This document shows positions 54,748 to 64,000 of a stretch of 64,000 bases of DNA, one piece after another. The notes under the pieces were generated by a model. It made no database searches. It saw only the letters and a list, made by a program, of their open reading frames with translations, and was not told where the DNA came from. Position numbers and translations under genes: made by a program. The first letter of the stretch is position 1; the number at the start of each line of letters is the position of its first letter. The DNA comes from Dichetophora obliterata (taxonomy: Eukaryota > Arthropoda > Insecta > Diptera > Sciomyzidae): NCBI GenBank assembly GCA_963920525.1, contig OY986436.1:90979868-91043867 (forward strand). Reading direction: 5' to 3'.

Positions 54748-57483
54748 GGGGAATGTCACCTTGAGGGGACCCCCTTAGCAAAAGTTGAAATAACTTTCTA
54801 TTCAAGAAGACTAAGCACGGTTTTTAAATGCCATCCTTTAGTTCATATAACTAGGCAACCTTTTATGGTGAGAGATCTTCCTTTTGTTGTTTGCAAAAAA
54901 ATATTTCATTTTTTAAAAAAGGTGAAATTTTTGTAAAAAAATTTGCTACCTTGAGTGGACCACCTGCGGATAATTTCAAAAAATGTAAAAAAATACATAA
55001 ATAAAAATGAAGGATAAATTTTTTTTAATTTTTATTGAAAGTTAATGGTTTGAATAATAAATCGAAGCAACATTTTTGTCTTTTCACGAACGCAGTCAAT
55101 GGCTTAATCCGAGTCACAATGTTTGCATGTTAAATAGCTCTTAGTCATGTTGGCACATTTAATGTGCAACAAAATTGTTATTTGTCAATTTGGGTGGCAG
55201 ATCTTCCATGCATATGATGCAGAAGTCTATTTCTTCCGACGAAGATGATTTTTTTTGGAATTGAGTTTCATGTTTTAATTGCCTTTTTTCTTTTTTTCTG
55301 GCTTTCTAAATTTGTTTTTAAAATCGCTTTCCCTCTTTTTTCTTGCAAATCAGTAATGATTTCGGGTGATGTAAGTATCATACTTTTCAATGGCTTACGA
55401 CCTCGATTTGCAGTTGTTTTCTTCTGAGGAGTTTTTCTCTCTTTAAAAGGACAAGCTTCAACTAACAGCGATGATAAGGTTGGAGCACGTGACATTGATA
55501 TTGACGGCTCCTCTGGAGAAGACATCTCTTCATGAGCAGACAATTCTGGCAAATCGACTATAATAAGTTTACGTTATTTTTGATCATCGAACTCCTGTTC
55601 GATCAATTCTGCTTTAATAATCTCACCACTGATTTCTGCTTGTATAAAATCCAAATCAGTAAAAAAATTGGGATTAAATGCAAAAGTGCCCCTTGCACTG
55701 AATCCAGCTTTAATATTTGCAGGTGTTAAGTCAAAATTCAATGCTTGTCGAACAAGGCCAGGTATGTGACGGATTGGAAAACTTTTAATATTATTATTGA
55801 TTTTCCATGCGTTGTACTGTGTCTCGTAGTACGACTTCACTGCTTTATAAACCGAAACATCCAGAGGTTGCATTCTGTGGCTACAGTGAGGTGGGAACGA
55901 AATAATGGTAACACCACAGCGTTCTGCCTCATCAATAGCTTCAACTGATAGATGTGACTGAATGAATGATTATCTAGTAGGTAATTCTTTTGATGACTTC
56001 GAGTGGTGAAGAAAGTGGTTTATAAATTTCAAGAACTCAGTCTGCATCATCAAGCCAGAGCCATTTGCGTATCCAACTGAACCAGGCGTCAGGTCAGGTA
56101 ATCTGGCTTTGTTAAATAAGAAGAAGGGTGGCATAGAGTTTCCACTCACACTGACAGTCAAACTCATGGTTACCATGCTTTCACGTTCTACAGCTGTAAG
56201 TTTTCCAACACGTTTGACTCATTTTAATGAAATAACCATTGAATTATTGTTTGGAACTGTAGAAAACCCTGTCTCATCCATGTTCCAGATAGAGCCAGGT
56301 TCATACTGCGTGGCCAAAAGCACTTCTTGCAAGTTTTCAAAAAAAAATCGGCATTCTCCTTACAAAAGCCTGCGACTCGATTTTTGCTGGTATTTTCAGG
56401 AGTGCGCACGGATAGTTCTTTGTGTCGGGACTTAAAACCATAATACCAACTACGACTGGCCATTAAGTCTTCATCCCAACATGGCGAATATTTGGCACCT
56501 ATCTTCTTAGCAAATTGGTAAGCCACCTGACGTAAATCTGTGATACTTAATCCATAGTAGTGCGTGCAGCAACAAATTATATAACGAACTAGAACCGATT
56601 CTGCTTCCTCTCTGAAAACCTAAAAAACATGAAACAAATTTTAAAAATTTTGCAAGGTAACCTTGGCTGCAAAATCAGCAACTTCTTCATCCAGACGATG
56701 CAGACAACGCATCAAACTGGTTTTTGGGATCTTTTAGGACTTTGCTGTGTTTGTTATAGACTGCTTTTTAATTTTTAGTGCTTTGATCGCGTTCAACTAT
56801 TCGTTATTCTTCAATTCACTGTCACTGTCCGCTGCCTTGTGTGCTTATGCACTTAACCTTTTCGGCGCCATCCTTAAATGATATTGCAAATATTTTTAAT
56901 TAGATAACAAGACAGGAGCCAACCGTATGAAGCAAGATTTATTTCGAGAATAATATTAAAGAAGTTACCTGATAAAGAAATGAATTGAAAATTTTTGAAA
57001 CAAACAACAATTTATAGGTAAAATGAAAAAATTAAAGATGTGATGTTAAAGTAAAAACTGCAGCAAGTATTAAGTTAATTTTATCATTTAAGTTCTTTAA
57101 TATTAATAGAAATTGTAAGTTTTCTTTACAAACGAAAAATTTAAAGGTCCACTCAAGGTTACAAGCAGTGACCACTCAAGGTAAAACACTCGATTTTAAG
57201 TTAGCCACCAAAATTTCTTTCTAACAAGTCAATTATAACAAAAAACTTTTCGACGGCGATGATCAATGTCCAAACTAACGAAAAAATGGGTCTCTCTTTA
57301 AGATATAAACTTTTACAATCTTTTTACACAAAACAAAAAGGCACAATATTATAAGACAGAACTTTTAATTTTTTTTTTTTTTGTTAGCGCTCGTTTGCAA
57401 ACAAAAAGACGCCTGCTCAGCTTGAAACTTTTTAAAGTAAGGTTAACAAACCAGATGACAGTCCACTCAAAGTGACATTCCCC
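54748..57483 (-). mobile_element. pogo/Tigger-like element (2.7 kb)
   Basis: TIR GGGGAATGTCACCTTGAGGG at 54748 and the complement at 57459-57483, flanked by TA (54746-54747 and 57484-57485). The motif CCTTGAGTGGACC or close variants is repeated subterminally at about 54761, 54949, 57148 (inverted), 57172 (inverted) and 57461 (inverted), probably transposase-binding sites. Confidence 0.88.
55104..56830 (-). pseudogene. pogo/Tigger-like (DDE_1) transposase pseudogene with C-terminal zinc finger
   Basis: N-terminal CENP-B-type HTH: ALKIKKQSIT and KIPKTSLMRCLHRLDEEVAD (about 56690-56810), then VFREEAESVLVRYI and DLRQVAYQFAKKIGAKYSP. DDE domain: IWNMDETGFSTVP (first Asp, about 56270); SMVTMSLTVSVSGNSMPPFF; a displaced LLDNHS box near 55975; HCSHRMQPLDVSVYKAVKSY. 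A basic RGRKPLKSMILTSPE region follows, then a Cys-rich end CIICMEDLPPKLTNNN ... HIKCANMT...LTCKHCD, a PHD/RING-like zinc finger ending at TAA 55104-55106. At least four frame breaks. A 42-nt GT..AG segment at 56620-56661 joins AAK and VFREEA in frame if removed, a candidate intron. Confidence 0.8.
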
Positions 57484-57485
57484 TA

Positions 57486-58692
57486 TGTAGAGCTGAAGCT
57501 GAAATAAAATAAATTTAAAAGTTTTCTTATTTGTATTTTGTTTGACTGGTATTTGACTGGTCGTGAAGTCTCTTTTCTCTTTTTAAACCATTGTTTTTCG
57601 CTGTTTTTTAGAAGGAAAAATACCATAACACCGGTGGAAAATCTCAAAAACCGACAACGACAATTTATCAACCAGCAACCCTGACATAAAAGCGGCGATG
57701 GTAAACAAATGTGCATATTTGCAAAATATAGAACAAAATAAGAAATATTAAACGTAAATTAAGGGTGAAGTGTGGCGATATTTTAAAAGTGGAGAATGGT
57801 TTGGCAACCTCTGCATAAAAAGGTTGAAAATAGGGGGTGGCACTTCAACCTTTCGCCAACATCTACAATACAGACACTCGGTAAAGATGCAAAAGAAGGT
57901 TTTCTTATAAGCCGGTGTTTTCTTCGATTGTTAGTTTTGGTGGAAAACCGGTTATCCGCAAAGGAGGTTTTTTAAAAAGTGGCAACAGGATCAGGCAAAC
58001 AGAAAACATAGCAAGCAAAGTGCTGTTTATTTTCTGCCGCCGATTCGGTTCATCTCCTCTAACACTGCGCAATCGCTGTGATCATGATCTTTTCTGTGCG
58101 TCATTGTTATAGATTTACTGAGTAATTGTTGTTGTACAGTTAGCTTAATTTTTCACGCAAAGCATTTTTTCGCTTACTCTCTCAAATTGTACTAATTGTA
58201 AATTTCTGCTTCAAAAGTACTGGAGGAGACCTAATGTCTTCAATTCAACATTTGTATACACATTCCTATGGAAGAATTAAAAAGCACTTGATTTTATATA
58301 TATCAAGTATAAGATGTTTCAGTGAAAACACTCGAACTTGTTTTGACACTTATTCGAAACATACAAGTAATAACATTTTTAAAATAATCTATGAATATTT
58401 AGCACTTGTACATTAAGCCAGCATTTGTTTTGTTATACCAAATATTGATAACTGTAGCTTATCGCAGTATTTTAAAAAATTTTCGAATGTTGAAGTTGTA
58501 GCTGTTCTAGTTTATAAGTAGACCTCACAAAAACAATTCGAGGTATGCTTTTGACGCTTATTTTTCCATTCGGTCGACTTTTGAATTTCAACAAAATATA
58601 ACCAACACGGATACATATTAAATCGAAAACATTTTAAGCTATAAGACACAATAACGAGTATGATTATCATTAGTAGTTTTTGTAAGTTCGTT
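57486..58692. other. Non-coding stretch upstream of a candidate exon
   Basis: No transposon signature recognised. TTTATAAGTAG at 58509 is a TATA-like sequence about 180 bp before the candidate start codon at 58693. Confidence 0.35.
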
Positions 58693-58764
58693 ATGGCAAC
58701 ATTCGGGTTTTTAGTATTGGCAGCAGTCACAGCAGGATTAGTAATTGGCCTTCGTGGGCAAGAG
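58693..58764 (+). CDS. Candidate first coding exon of a secreted-protein gene
   Basis: ATG at 58693 opens 24 codons beginning MATFGFLVLAAVTAGLVIGL and ending RGQE, directly followed by a consensus donor GAG|GTAAGT (58765-58770). A short N-terminus, 15-18-residue hydrophobic core and phase-0 donor are what a signal-peptide exon looks like. I cannot find the next exon; the following 400 bp is AT-rich with no obvious coding. Alternatively a chance frame. It is the only place in the window that hints at an ordinary host gene. Confidence 0.35.
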
Positions 58765-58770
58765 GTAAGT

Positions 58771-59190
58771 GTAATGGCATTATGGAATGTGTTGGTTTTA
58801 ATAAATAAAAATTAAATCAATATCAACATTAATCGATAATCTAGTCAGCATTCGTAGTTCTTCATGAACAGTTTTTTATTTGGCAAATGCTTTTTGTTAT
58901 TCATTGAAGTTTGGTTTAACTTTGGCTTTTTTTTTTTTGCTTGTCCATTGAGCTCATATATGTATATAATATACACGCATTTTTATAACATGCTTAAACA
59001 AAATAAAACTATTATGTTTACTATACGGCTTGTGTTAGGCTATTTGCCTTTAAAATGATAACGTAGTGTAACATTGAAAATAAATTTGATTCTAGACCTT
59101 GTGGAAATTGTAGGTATGGCAGAGAAACTATAACTGCATATTTAAATTTACTATCAAAATCTGAATATGGGGTAAAAAACCTTTTATTTG
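58771..59190. other. AT-rich stretch, possibly intronic
   Basis: No coding signature; if the upstream exon is real this would be the start of its intron. Confidence 0.3.
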
Positions 59191-59194
59191 GTAT

Positions 59195-59975
59195 TATTAA
59201 CGAAGACTAGACCTTTGAAACGATGAATTTTCTATACTAGTTGTGGCCTCTCTGAAGGTCTCCAAAATACCCTTCTGTCGCTGCCTTTTCGTTTGATGAA
59301 AATCATTTTCCACACATGAATTTTTGGAGATGTGAGAACAGCCCGAAGTCAAAGGGAGCTAGATCTGGCGAATAGGTTGGATGTTCCAACAATTCGTACT
59401 TTAATTCACTGATTTTTGCAGAAAAAGTCAGAATTATTTGTTTTTCCAATTTGGAGATAATCTATCAACAAAATTCATACATAACATTCTTTACAGATTT
59501 TTGAACTCGCTTAGGAGCCGAAGTACCAAGTTCACACCATTCTTTAGCTTCTTGTTTTGAGTCAGGATCATGGTGGTAGACTCAAGTCTCATCCTTAGTG
59601 ATGAATGGACGTATAAAATCCTTTTTATCCTTTGTAAAATGCTTCAAATGTTGCTGAGAAAGTCTCATTCGAATGTGTTTTTGTTCCATTGTTAGCGAAT
59701 GCGGCACCTATTGTGTGCACACCTTTTTGAAACCCAAAACTTCACTTAAAATATCGCCCACACTTTCAATTGAGATGTCCATGGCTTCTACTAAATCTCT
59801 CTCAGTCGATCGACGATCTTTCAAAACTATTTTTGTATTTTGCTATAATTTCTGGTGTTGATGCACTTTTTGACGTCCTTGATGTGGATGTCTTCAAGAC
59901 TTGTACGACAACTTTTAAACCCAGCAACCCAGTTGTACACTGCTTTACACTGCAAGTGAAGGTGTAGAGTCCTTA
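59195..59975 (-). pseudogene. mariner transposase pseudogene
   Basis: In changing frames on the minus strand: KDRRSTERDLVEAMDIS and ESVGDILSEVLGFKKVCTQ (about 59700-59830), TMEQKHIRMRLSQQHLKHF, TKDET (first Asp block), VYHHDPDSKQEAKEWCELG with TSAPKRVQKSV, and HPTYSPDLAPFDFGLFSHLQ (last Asp block) followed by KFMCG and FSSNEKA. These are the standard mariner blocks in order. The QDNA block is lost and there are many stops, so it is an old copy. TIRs not identified. Confidence 0.8.
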
Positions 59976-60588
59976 TAACACTTCCAATAATACTGTGACT
60001 CAAAAAATAAATTTTGGCAAAATAATAGGTTTCTGCGGTTCGAAAGGTTCGAAAGGTTCGATACTATGAATAGAGGTGAGTAAAATCCTAGCTGGGTTTC
60101 GCGAGTTTGGCGAACGTTTTCTTTTTATGGCCCCTAAATATTGGGGGTCTTAGTCATTTTGATAAAAAATAGTATCATTAGTTTTTGTTCAAAAGCTTCT
60201 TCAGATATGGAGATATCGGCTTACTATCTTAAGGAAAGTTGTAGCTAACAACTTAAATAACAAAACAAATTCATAAAATAATTTTTTTCAAAATTTGAAC
60301 AACAAAATGAAAATTGAACAACTCTTGTAAAAATATTTATGTGATCTGAACGTGTCTAAATTACCTAAAAAGCTCAAAAAATAATTTTTTTAAGTGAAAA
60401 ATACCGGTTTTAGAGCACAGTTTTTCGACCATAAGTCTTAAACTAAGCAAATTTTTAGCCCAATTTTTTCGTCTAATTTGTAGCCGAAGGATTGTAAACA
60501 GCTCTTAAGAACTTACTTTTTGCTTTGAATGTGTCTACATTACTTAAAAAGATCAAAAAGGCAATTTTTTTATTTGAAAATAGTCTTC
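59976..60588. other. AT-rich non-coding stretch
   Basis: Includes a GGTTCGAAA tandem at 60038-60060; otherwise nothing recognised. Confidence 0.4.
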
Positions 60589-60740
60589 CCCGGCGGACGT
60601 AATCCTGCCACACACTGCCTTGCTGTCATATACAAATTTTCATGACTTTCGGAAAAAATTTTTTCCGAAAGTAGCCACATGAACTAAATTAACAAATTTA
60701 AGTCTAATTCGTTCAAAATATAGAATAAGTAAAATTTTCG
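60589..60740. mobile_element. Decayed Helitron fragment related to the 1-5 kb family
   Basis: CCCCGGCGGACGTAATCCTG resembles the GC-rich terminal segment, and CCGAAAGTAGCCACATGAAC and TAAGTCTAATTCGTTCAAAA match the ~125-bp body module. No intact ends. Confidence 0.5.
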
Positions 60741-61233
60741 ACCGTCCGTAATACCTTAGTAAAGTATTTATATGTGCACAAATATTTTTTATTTTTTCTC
60801 CTTATTTTATAACAACACAATTTTTTTTGAGTTTGCCAAAATTTCTTTTAAAGGATGTAGTTTATTTGTCGAACAGAGAATTCTTCTCTTCCTTGTATTC
60901 GTAGTACCGTTAATCGAAAATAGTGTGAAATTTCGAGTGTGCAATAGAAAATATTTATATGTGCATAATTGCTTTGTTTATGTTTTAACTGCTATAACGT
61001 AGAAATTACGATATTTTTTTGATAATCTTAGTAAGAAAACCCATAAACATAGCTAATGAGTTATTTTATTTTTCAAATAAAAATGCCTCGTGAAATCACT
61101 ATATCTGAAGAAAATCGTTGAAATATAAAAGGCTTAAATAAAGCCGGTATAAAAGTAGGTGCTATAGCTGCTAGGACAAATCGTCATCGAAACACCATGA
61201 CAAATTTTTTAAAATACCCTGGCAACTATGCTA

Positions 61234-62534
61234 AAGACCTGTCCACTCAAAATCTGTACACACAAATCGCGATAAATCTCATAAGCAAAATATTGGCACA
61301 AAAATGTTTTAAATATTTTCAGATAGAGTATTTATTAAGCTTTCAAAAAAGTAATACAAAATTTTATATATCATTATTATGTATAAAATTTCGAGCGTGC
61401 CTCTTAATCGGCAACATCAATCGTTGAACATCTGCTCTGGTGACCTGGGCAGCATATTTGTTCCACTTGAGTAACATCGATTCCGGTTTTTTTACGACTC
61501 CTCCATATTTCCTCAGTTTGTATTTAACAATTGCCCAATATTTTTCGATTGGGCGCAACTGGGGACAGTTTGGAGGATTGAAGTCCTTTGGCACGAAATC
61601 TACATTATTGGTTCGATACCAATTTATGGTTGTCTTCGAATAATGTATCGACGCCAAATCTGGCCAAAACTTTACAGCAGATCGATGGTGACGAATAAAC
61701 GGCAATAAACGTTTCTCTAGACACTCTTTCCTGTATGTATCAGAGTTCATTGTTGCTGATGTTACATACGCCCGACTCTTCAGACCACAACTGCATATGG
61801 CTTGCCAGATCATTACCTTCCTTGCGAATTTATCAACCTTTTTATATTTAAATTTGGAGGAGACACTAAAACGCTTCTTTGCAGCATAAAACTTTTGTCC
61901 TGGAAGCTGTTGCAAATCAAGTTTGACGTATGTTTCATCGTCCATAATTAATCAACCTTTGAATTTCGTCAAGACTTTATCGTAGAGTAATCGAGTGCGC
62001 TTTTTGGCCAACAAATTTTGTTTATCGGACCGGTTCGGGTATTTAATAGCTCGATACGACTGATAGCCTGCTCCCACTCGTATTCGCCGAGCTGTGCTCC
62101 TGCTGGTTTTGAATTTTTTTGCCCGATCATTGTCGGAGAGACCTGGGTTATTTTTAATTGAGGCAAGGATGCTTGCCTTTAATTTATTGTCAGATTTGGT
62201 TTTTTTTCCACCGGTTTTTGGCTTTCTTTCGATGCTCAAAGATTCTTTATACCGTTTTAAGACACTACAAACTGTTGTCTTTGAAATTTTTAATACTTTT
62301 GCTATCTTATTTCCGGACCATGTGGGATTTTCAACGAATTTGTTCACAATTAATTTCCGAGCGGCTAACTCCATCGTGAAAAAATTAGTAACTAACATGC
62401 AAATCATGGCAAACTTCAAACAGATAACGGGAATATTATTTTTAACGGAAGGGTACCAATTTTTTTTAGTACAACTTCGAAATGACCCTGTAGGAATCAC
62501 TAGAGTATGTACAGATTTTGCATGGACAGGTCTT
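61234..62534 (-). mobile_element. ITmD37E-type (DD37E) Tc1/mariner element, 1.3 kb
   Basis: TIR AAGACCTGTCCACTCAAAAT at 61234 and complement AAGACCTGTCCATGCAAAAT at 62534; TA duplicated at 61232-61233 and 62535-62536. It is inserted in the N-terminal part of an older Tc3-like gene. The compact layout has TIRs only about 130-160 bp from the ORF on each side. Confidence 0.9.
61364..62374 (-). pseudogene. DD37E transposase, open except for one in-frame TGA
   Basis: From ATG 62374 (MELAARKLIVNKFVENPTWS) the frame covers 336 codons with a single TGA at 61952-61954. HTH: GNKIAKVLKISKTTVCSVLK; second HTH: SDNDRAKKFKTSRSTARRIR. First Asp in LIMDDETYVKLD just after the TGA; second in VKFWPDLASIHYSKTT; Glu in RPIEKYWAIVK. 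I count 37 residues between the last two, defining DD37E, the ITmD37E type described from mosquitoes. Conserved C-terminus. The TGA replaces one residue between KFKG and LIMDDE; otherwise intact. Confidence 0.88.
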
Positions 62535-63330
62535 TATAATCAAGAGTAGTGAAAGAATATCCGTGATTGACCAATGGCACAAAAGATGAATTCGACGTCT
62601 TGCTGTGCAGAAAGGGACGAGTTGTGGTAAAATTGCTACGCATTTGGATCTAAGGGTTACTAGAAGCAGAATCAAACAAATTTTGGATGAAAATGCCAAC
62701 GTCAGTTATGAATCGCCCTTCTCTTAACCCAGGCTTCAACCATGACACATTGCGGCCAGTCTGGCATATGCCGAAAAATAATAATTTTGTGAGAAAGAAT
62801 TTGGGAATGTCATATTAAGTGATGAGAAAAGGTTCAACCTTGACGGGTCCGACGGTTGCCGTAAATACCGGCACAATTTGCGATTGCCACTACAAATTAG
62901 GTATGCGCGTAATCATGGGCGGGGATCAATGATGATTTCAGCCGGTTTCAGATACTTGTAAAGTATCCCCTGTATTTTATATTGTATAAATCGAATGCAC
63001 AAATGTATATTGAGTTATTAGATGATGTGTTTATTGAGTTCACATGCTACAAATAACTGGACTTTTCAGCAGGACAACGCACTATCAAATTCTTCCCGAA
63101 CCACAAATGACTTTCAATAAATCTGAAATATACCCGTACTGTAGTGACCTGCTGTTAGTCATGACTTGAATCCTATCAAAAACCTGTGGGGTATTCTTTC
63201 GGTCCAAGTTTATAAAAACGGGAGCCGGTTTGAGTCGATGTAGCATCTGAGAACAGTTCCATAAGAGGAATGGCAGAAAATCGATGGCTCCATCCTCATA
63301 TAGTTGATGTACTTCATGCCTTTCAGGCTT

Positions 63331-63637
63331 AACCAAGTAATATATAAGAAAGGAAGACATATGCTTTTATAAAATCTATATATATTTCTGTTTTATTCCA
63401 TAAAATCAATAAAAATCGGTTTTGCACATATAAATATTTTCTATGAACTTTTTTAATACATTATAATTTTTTTAATAACAACAAGTTTTTTAAATAAGAT
63501 ATACCTTGTTTTACATGTACTTCCTTAATAATATTTCAATAAAAAAATAATATAAAAACAAATGAAGTTATGTTTGCTTAGAATTGCATTTGAAGTGTTG
63601 CACATATAATTATTTTACTGAGGTATATAATTCTTGT
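63331..63637. other. AT-rich spacer
   Basis: TATATAGATTT at 63377 is reminiscent of a Helitron 5' end on the minus strand, but its context does not confirm this. No gene. Confidence 0.35.
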
Positions 63638-64000
63638 TGATTTGTGGGCGGTAAAAGATGGTGTGGAAAATGTTTACTCTTCCTCATACCATCTCGTACT
63701 CGAAACAAATCGACTAACAAAATTTCAGCTTAGTTTAGTTTTTATCTGACGCACTTTGCTTCACTCCACGCTTTTTCCCTGAAAAACAGCCGTAACATAG
63801 TGAGACCAAGCCAATTTTTAATACAGTTGCCGAAAGTAACCATACTAATCAAATTTAGTCTTGTACAACCAAACCCGTCTGAAATAAAGCATTTTTTTGT
63901 AGATGACTTTTGTGTATGGGAGTTTTATGTGGCATATAGTTCCAAAACTATTTGATTTTTAAATTTTAAAATTTTCAAAAATTTTTATTGTATAGGCAGT
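63638..64000. mobile_element. Helitron-family fragment
   Basis: TGATTTGTGGGCGGTAAAAG at 63638, CTCGTACTCGAAACAAATCG at 63692, GACGCACTTTGCTTCACTCC at 63746 and GCCGAAAGTAACCATACT at 63829 follow the order of 2740-3360 in the inner Helitron. Diverged and possibly continuing past the window. Confidence 0.75.

Larger units (their letters stand above)
61083..63330 (+). pseudogene. Tc1/Tc3-like transposase pseudogene, interrupted by a DD37E element
   Basis: ATG at 61083 begins MPREITISEENR, stop, then LNKAGIKVGAIAARTNRHRN and TMTNFLKYPGNYA up to 61231, where another element inserts at TA. It resumes at about 62537 with SSERISVIDQWHKR, DLRVTRSRIKQILDENANVS, VILSDEKRFNLDGSDG (first Asp), HGRGSMMISAGF, TNNWTFQQDNALSNSS (second Asp) and SHDLNPIKNLWGILSVQV (the catalytic Glu position reads Lys in NPIK). 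Numerous stops. Confidence 0.8.

Noticed and set aside
62094..62549. 151-codon plus-strand frame
   Set aside because: Antisense shadow of the DD37E transposase.

Overview
The window looks like a transposon-dense, AT-rich insect nuclear region, most likely from a fly (Diptera). This rests on the transposon families present (canonical Helitrons ending in CTAG, DD34E Tc1, DD37D maT-like, an ITmD37E-type DD37E element, mariner, pogo, hAT-like and PIF/Harbinger-like elements, CACTA remnants, several non-LTR elements and a Ty3/gypsy element primed by tRNA-Lys). There is no prokaryotic organisation, rRNA, CRISPR or operon. The species is inferred, not proven. I see no complete host gene; one possible signal-peptide first exon lies near 58.7 kb. 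Coordinates were read by eye, so edges without a stated target-site duplication (TSD) may be off by tens of bases.

Region by region. 1-5034: a Helitron inserted, in opposite orientation and exactly between A and T, into another copy of the same family. 5036-8285: an almost perfect ATAAT array, about 650 copies. 8.3-14 kb: foldback and small inverted-repeat elements, plus two nested non-LTR retrotransposons on the minus strand. 14.04-15.86 kb: a maT-like DD37D element broken by a 13-bp duplication, a homopolymer slip and a MITE. 16.1-20.1 kb: a PIF/Harbinger-like element (TSD TAA) holding an exon-like ORF that is split by an hAT-like MITE (8-bp TSD), which itself carries a small Helitron. 20.2-22.4 kb: a palindromic element (8-bp TSD) carrying two inverted copies of a transposase C-terminus. 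22.6-25.7 kb: MITEs and a tRNA-Ile-like sequence between inverted repeats. 25.7-27.7 kb: an apparently intact Tc1 element with a 61-bp intron. 27.9-29.9 kb: inverted-repeat elements and a long hairpin.

29.9-48.3 kb is one hAT-like non-autonomous element (8-bp TSD ATTGGCAC) interrupted by a 16.4-kb Ty3/gypsy element on the minus strand. That element has unusually long LTRs (about 4.19 kb, nearly identical), an 18-nt tRNA-Lys primer-binding site and a leader of nearly 3 kb with a fourfold repeat. Its gag and pol share one reading frame and are separated by a single TGA followed by CTA, a classic readthrough context. No env is present.

48.3-64 kb: small inverted-repeat elements, the RNase H end of a non-LTR element with a CCTAA-type tail, a CACTA/EnSpm transposase remnant, a pogo/Tigger-like element with a C-terminal zinc finger and candidate intron, a decayed mariner, and a compact DD37E element (one TGA in its ORF) inserted into a decayed Tc1/Tc3-like element. 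Helitron fragments recur at 60.6 and 63.6 kb. The genes do not form a pathway; they are independent mobile elements whose nesting gives a relative insertion history.
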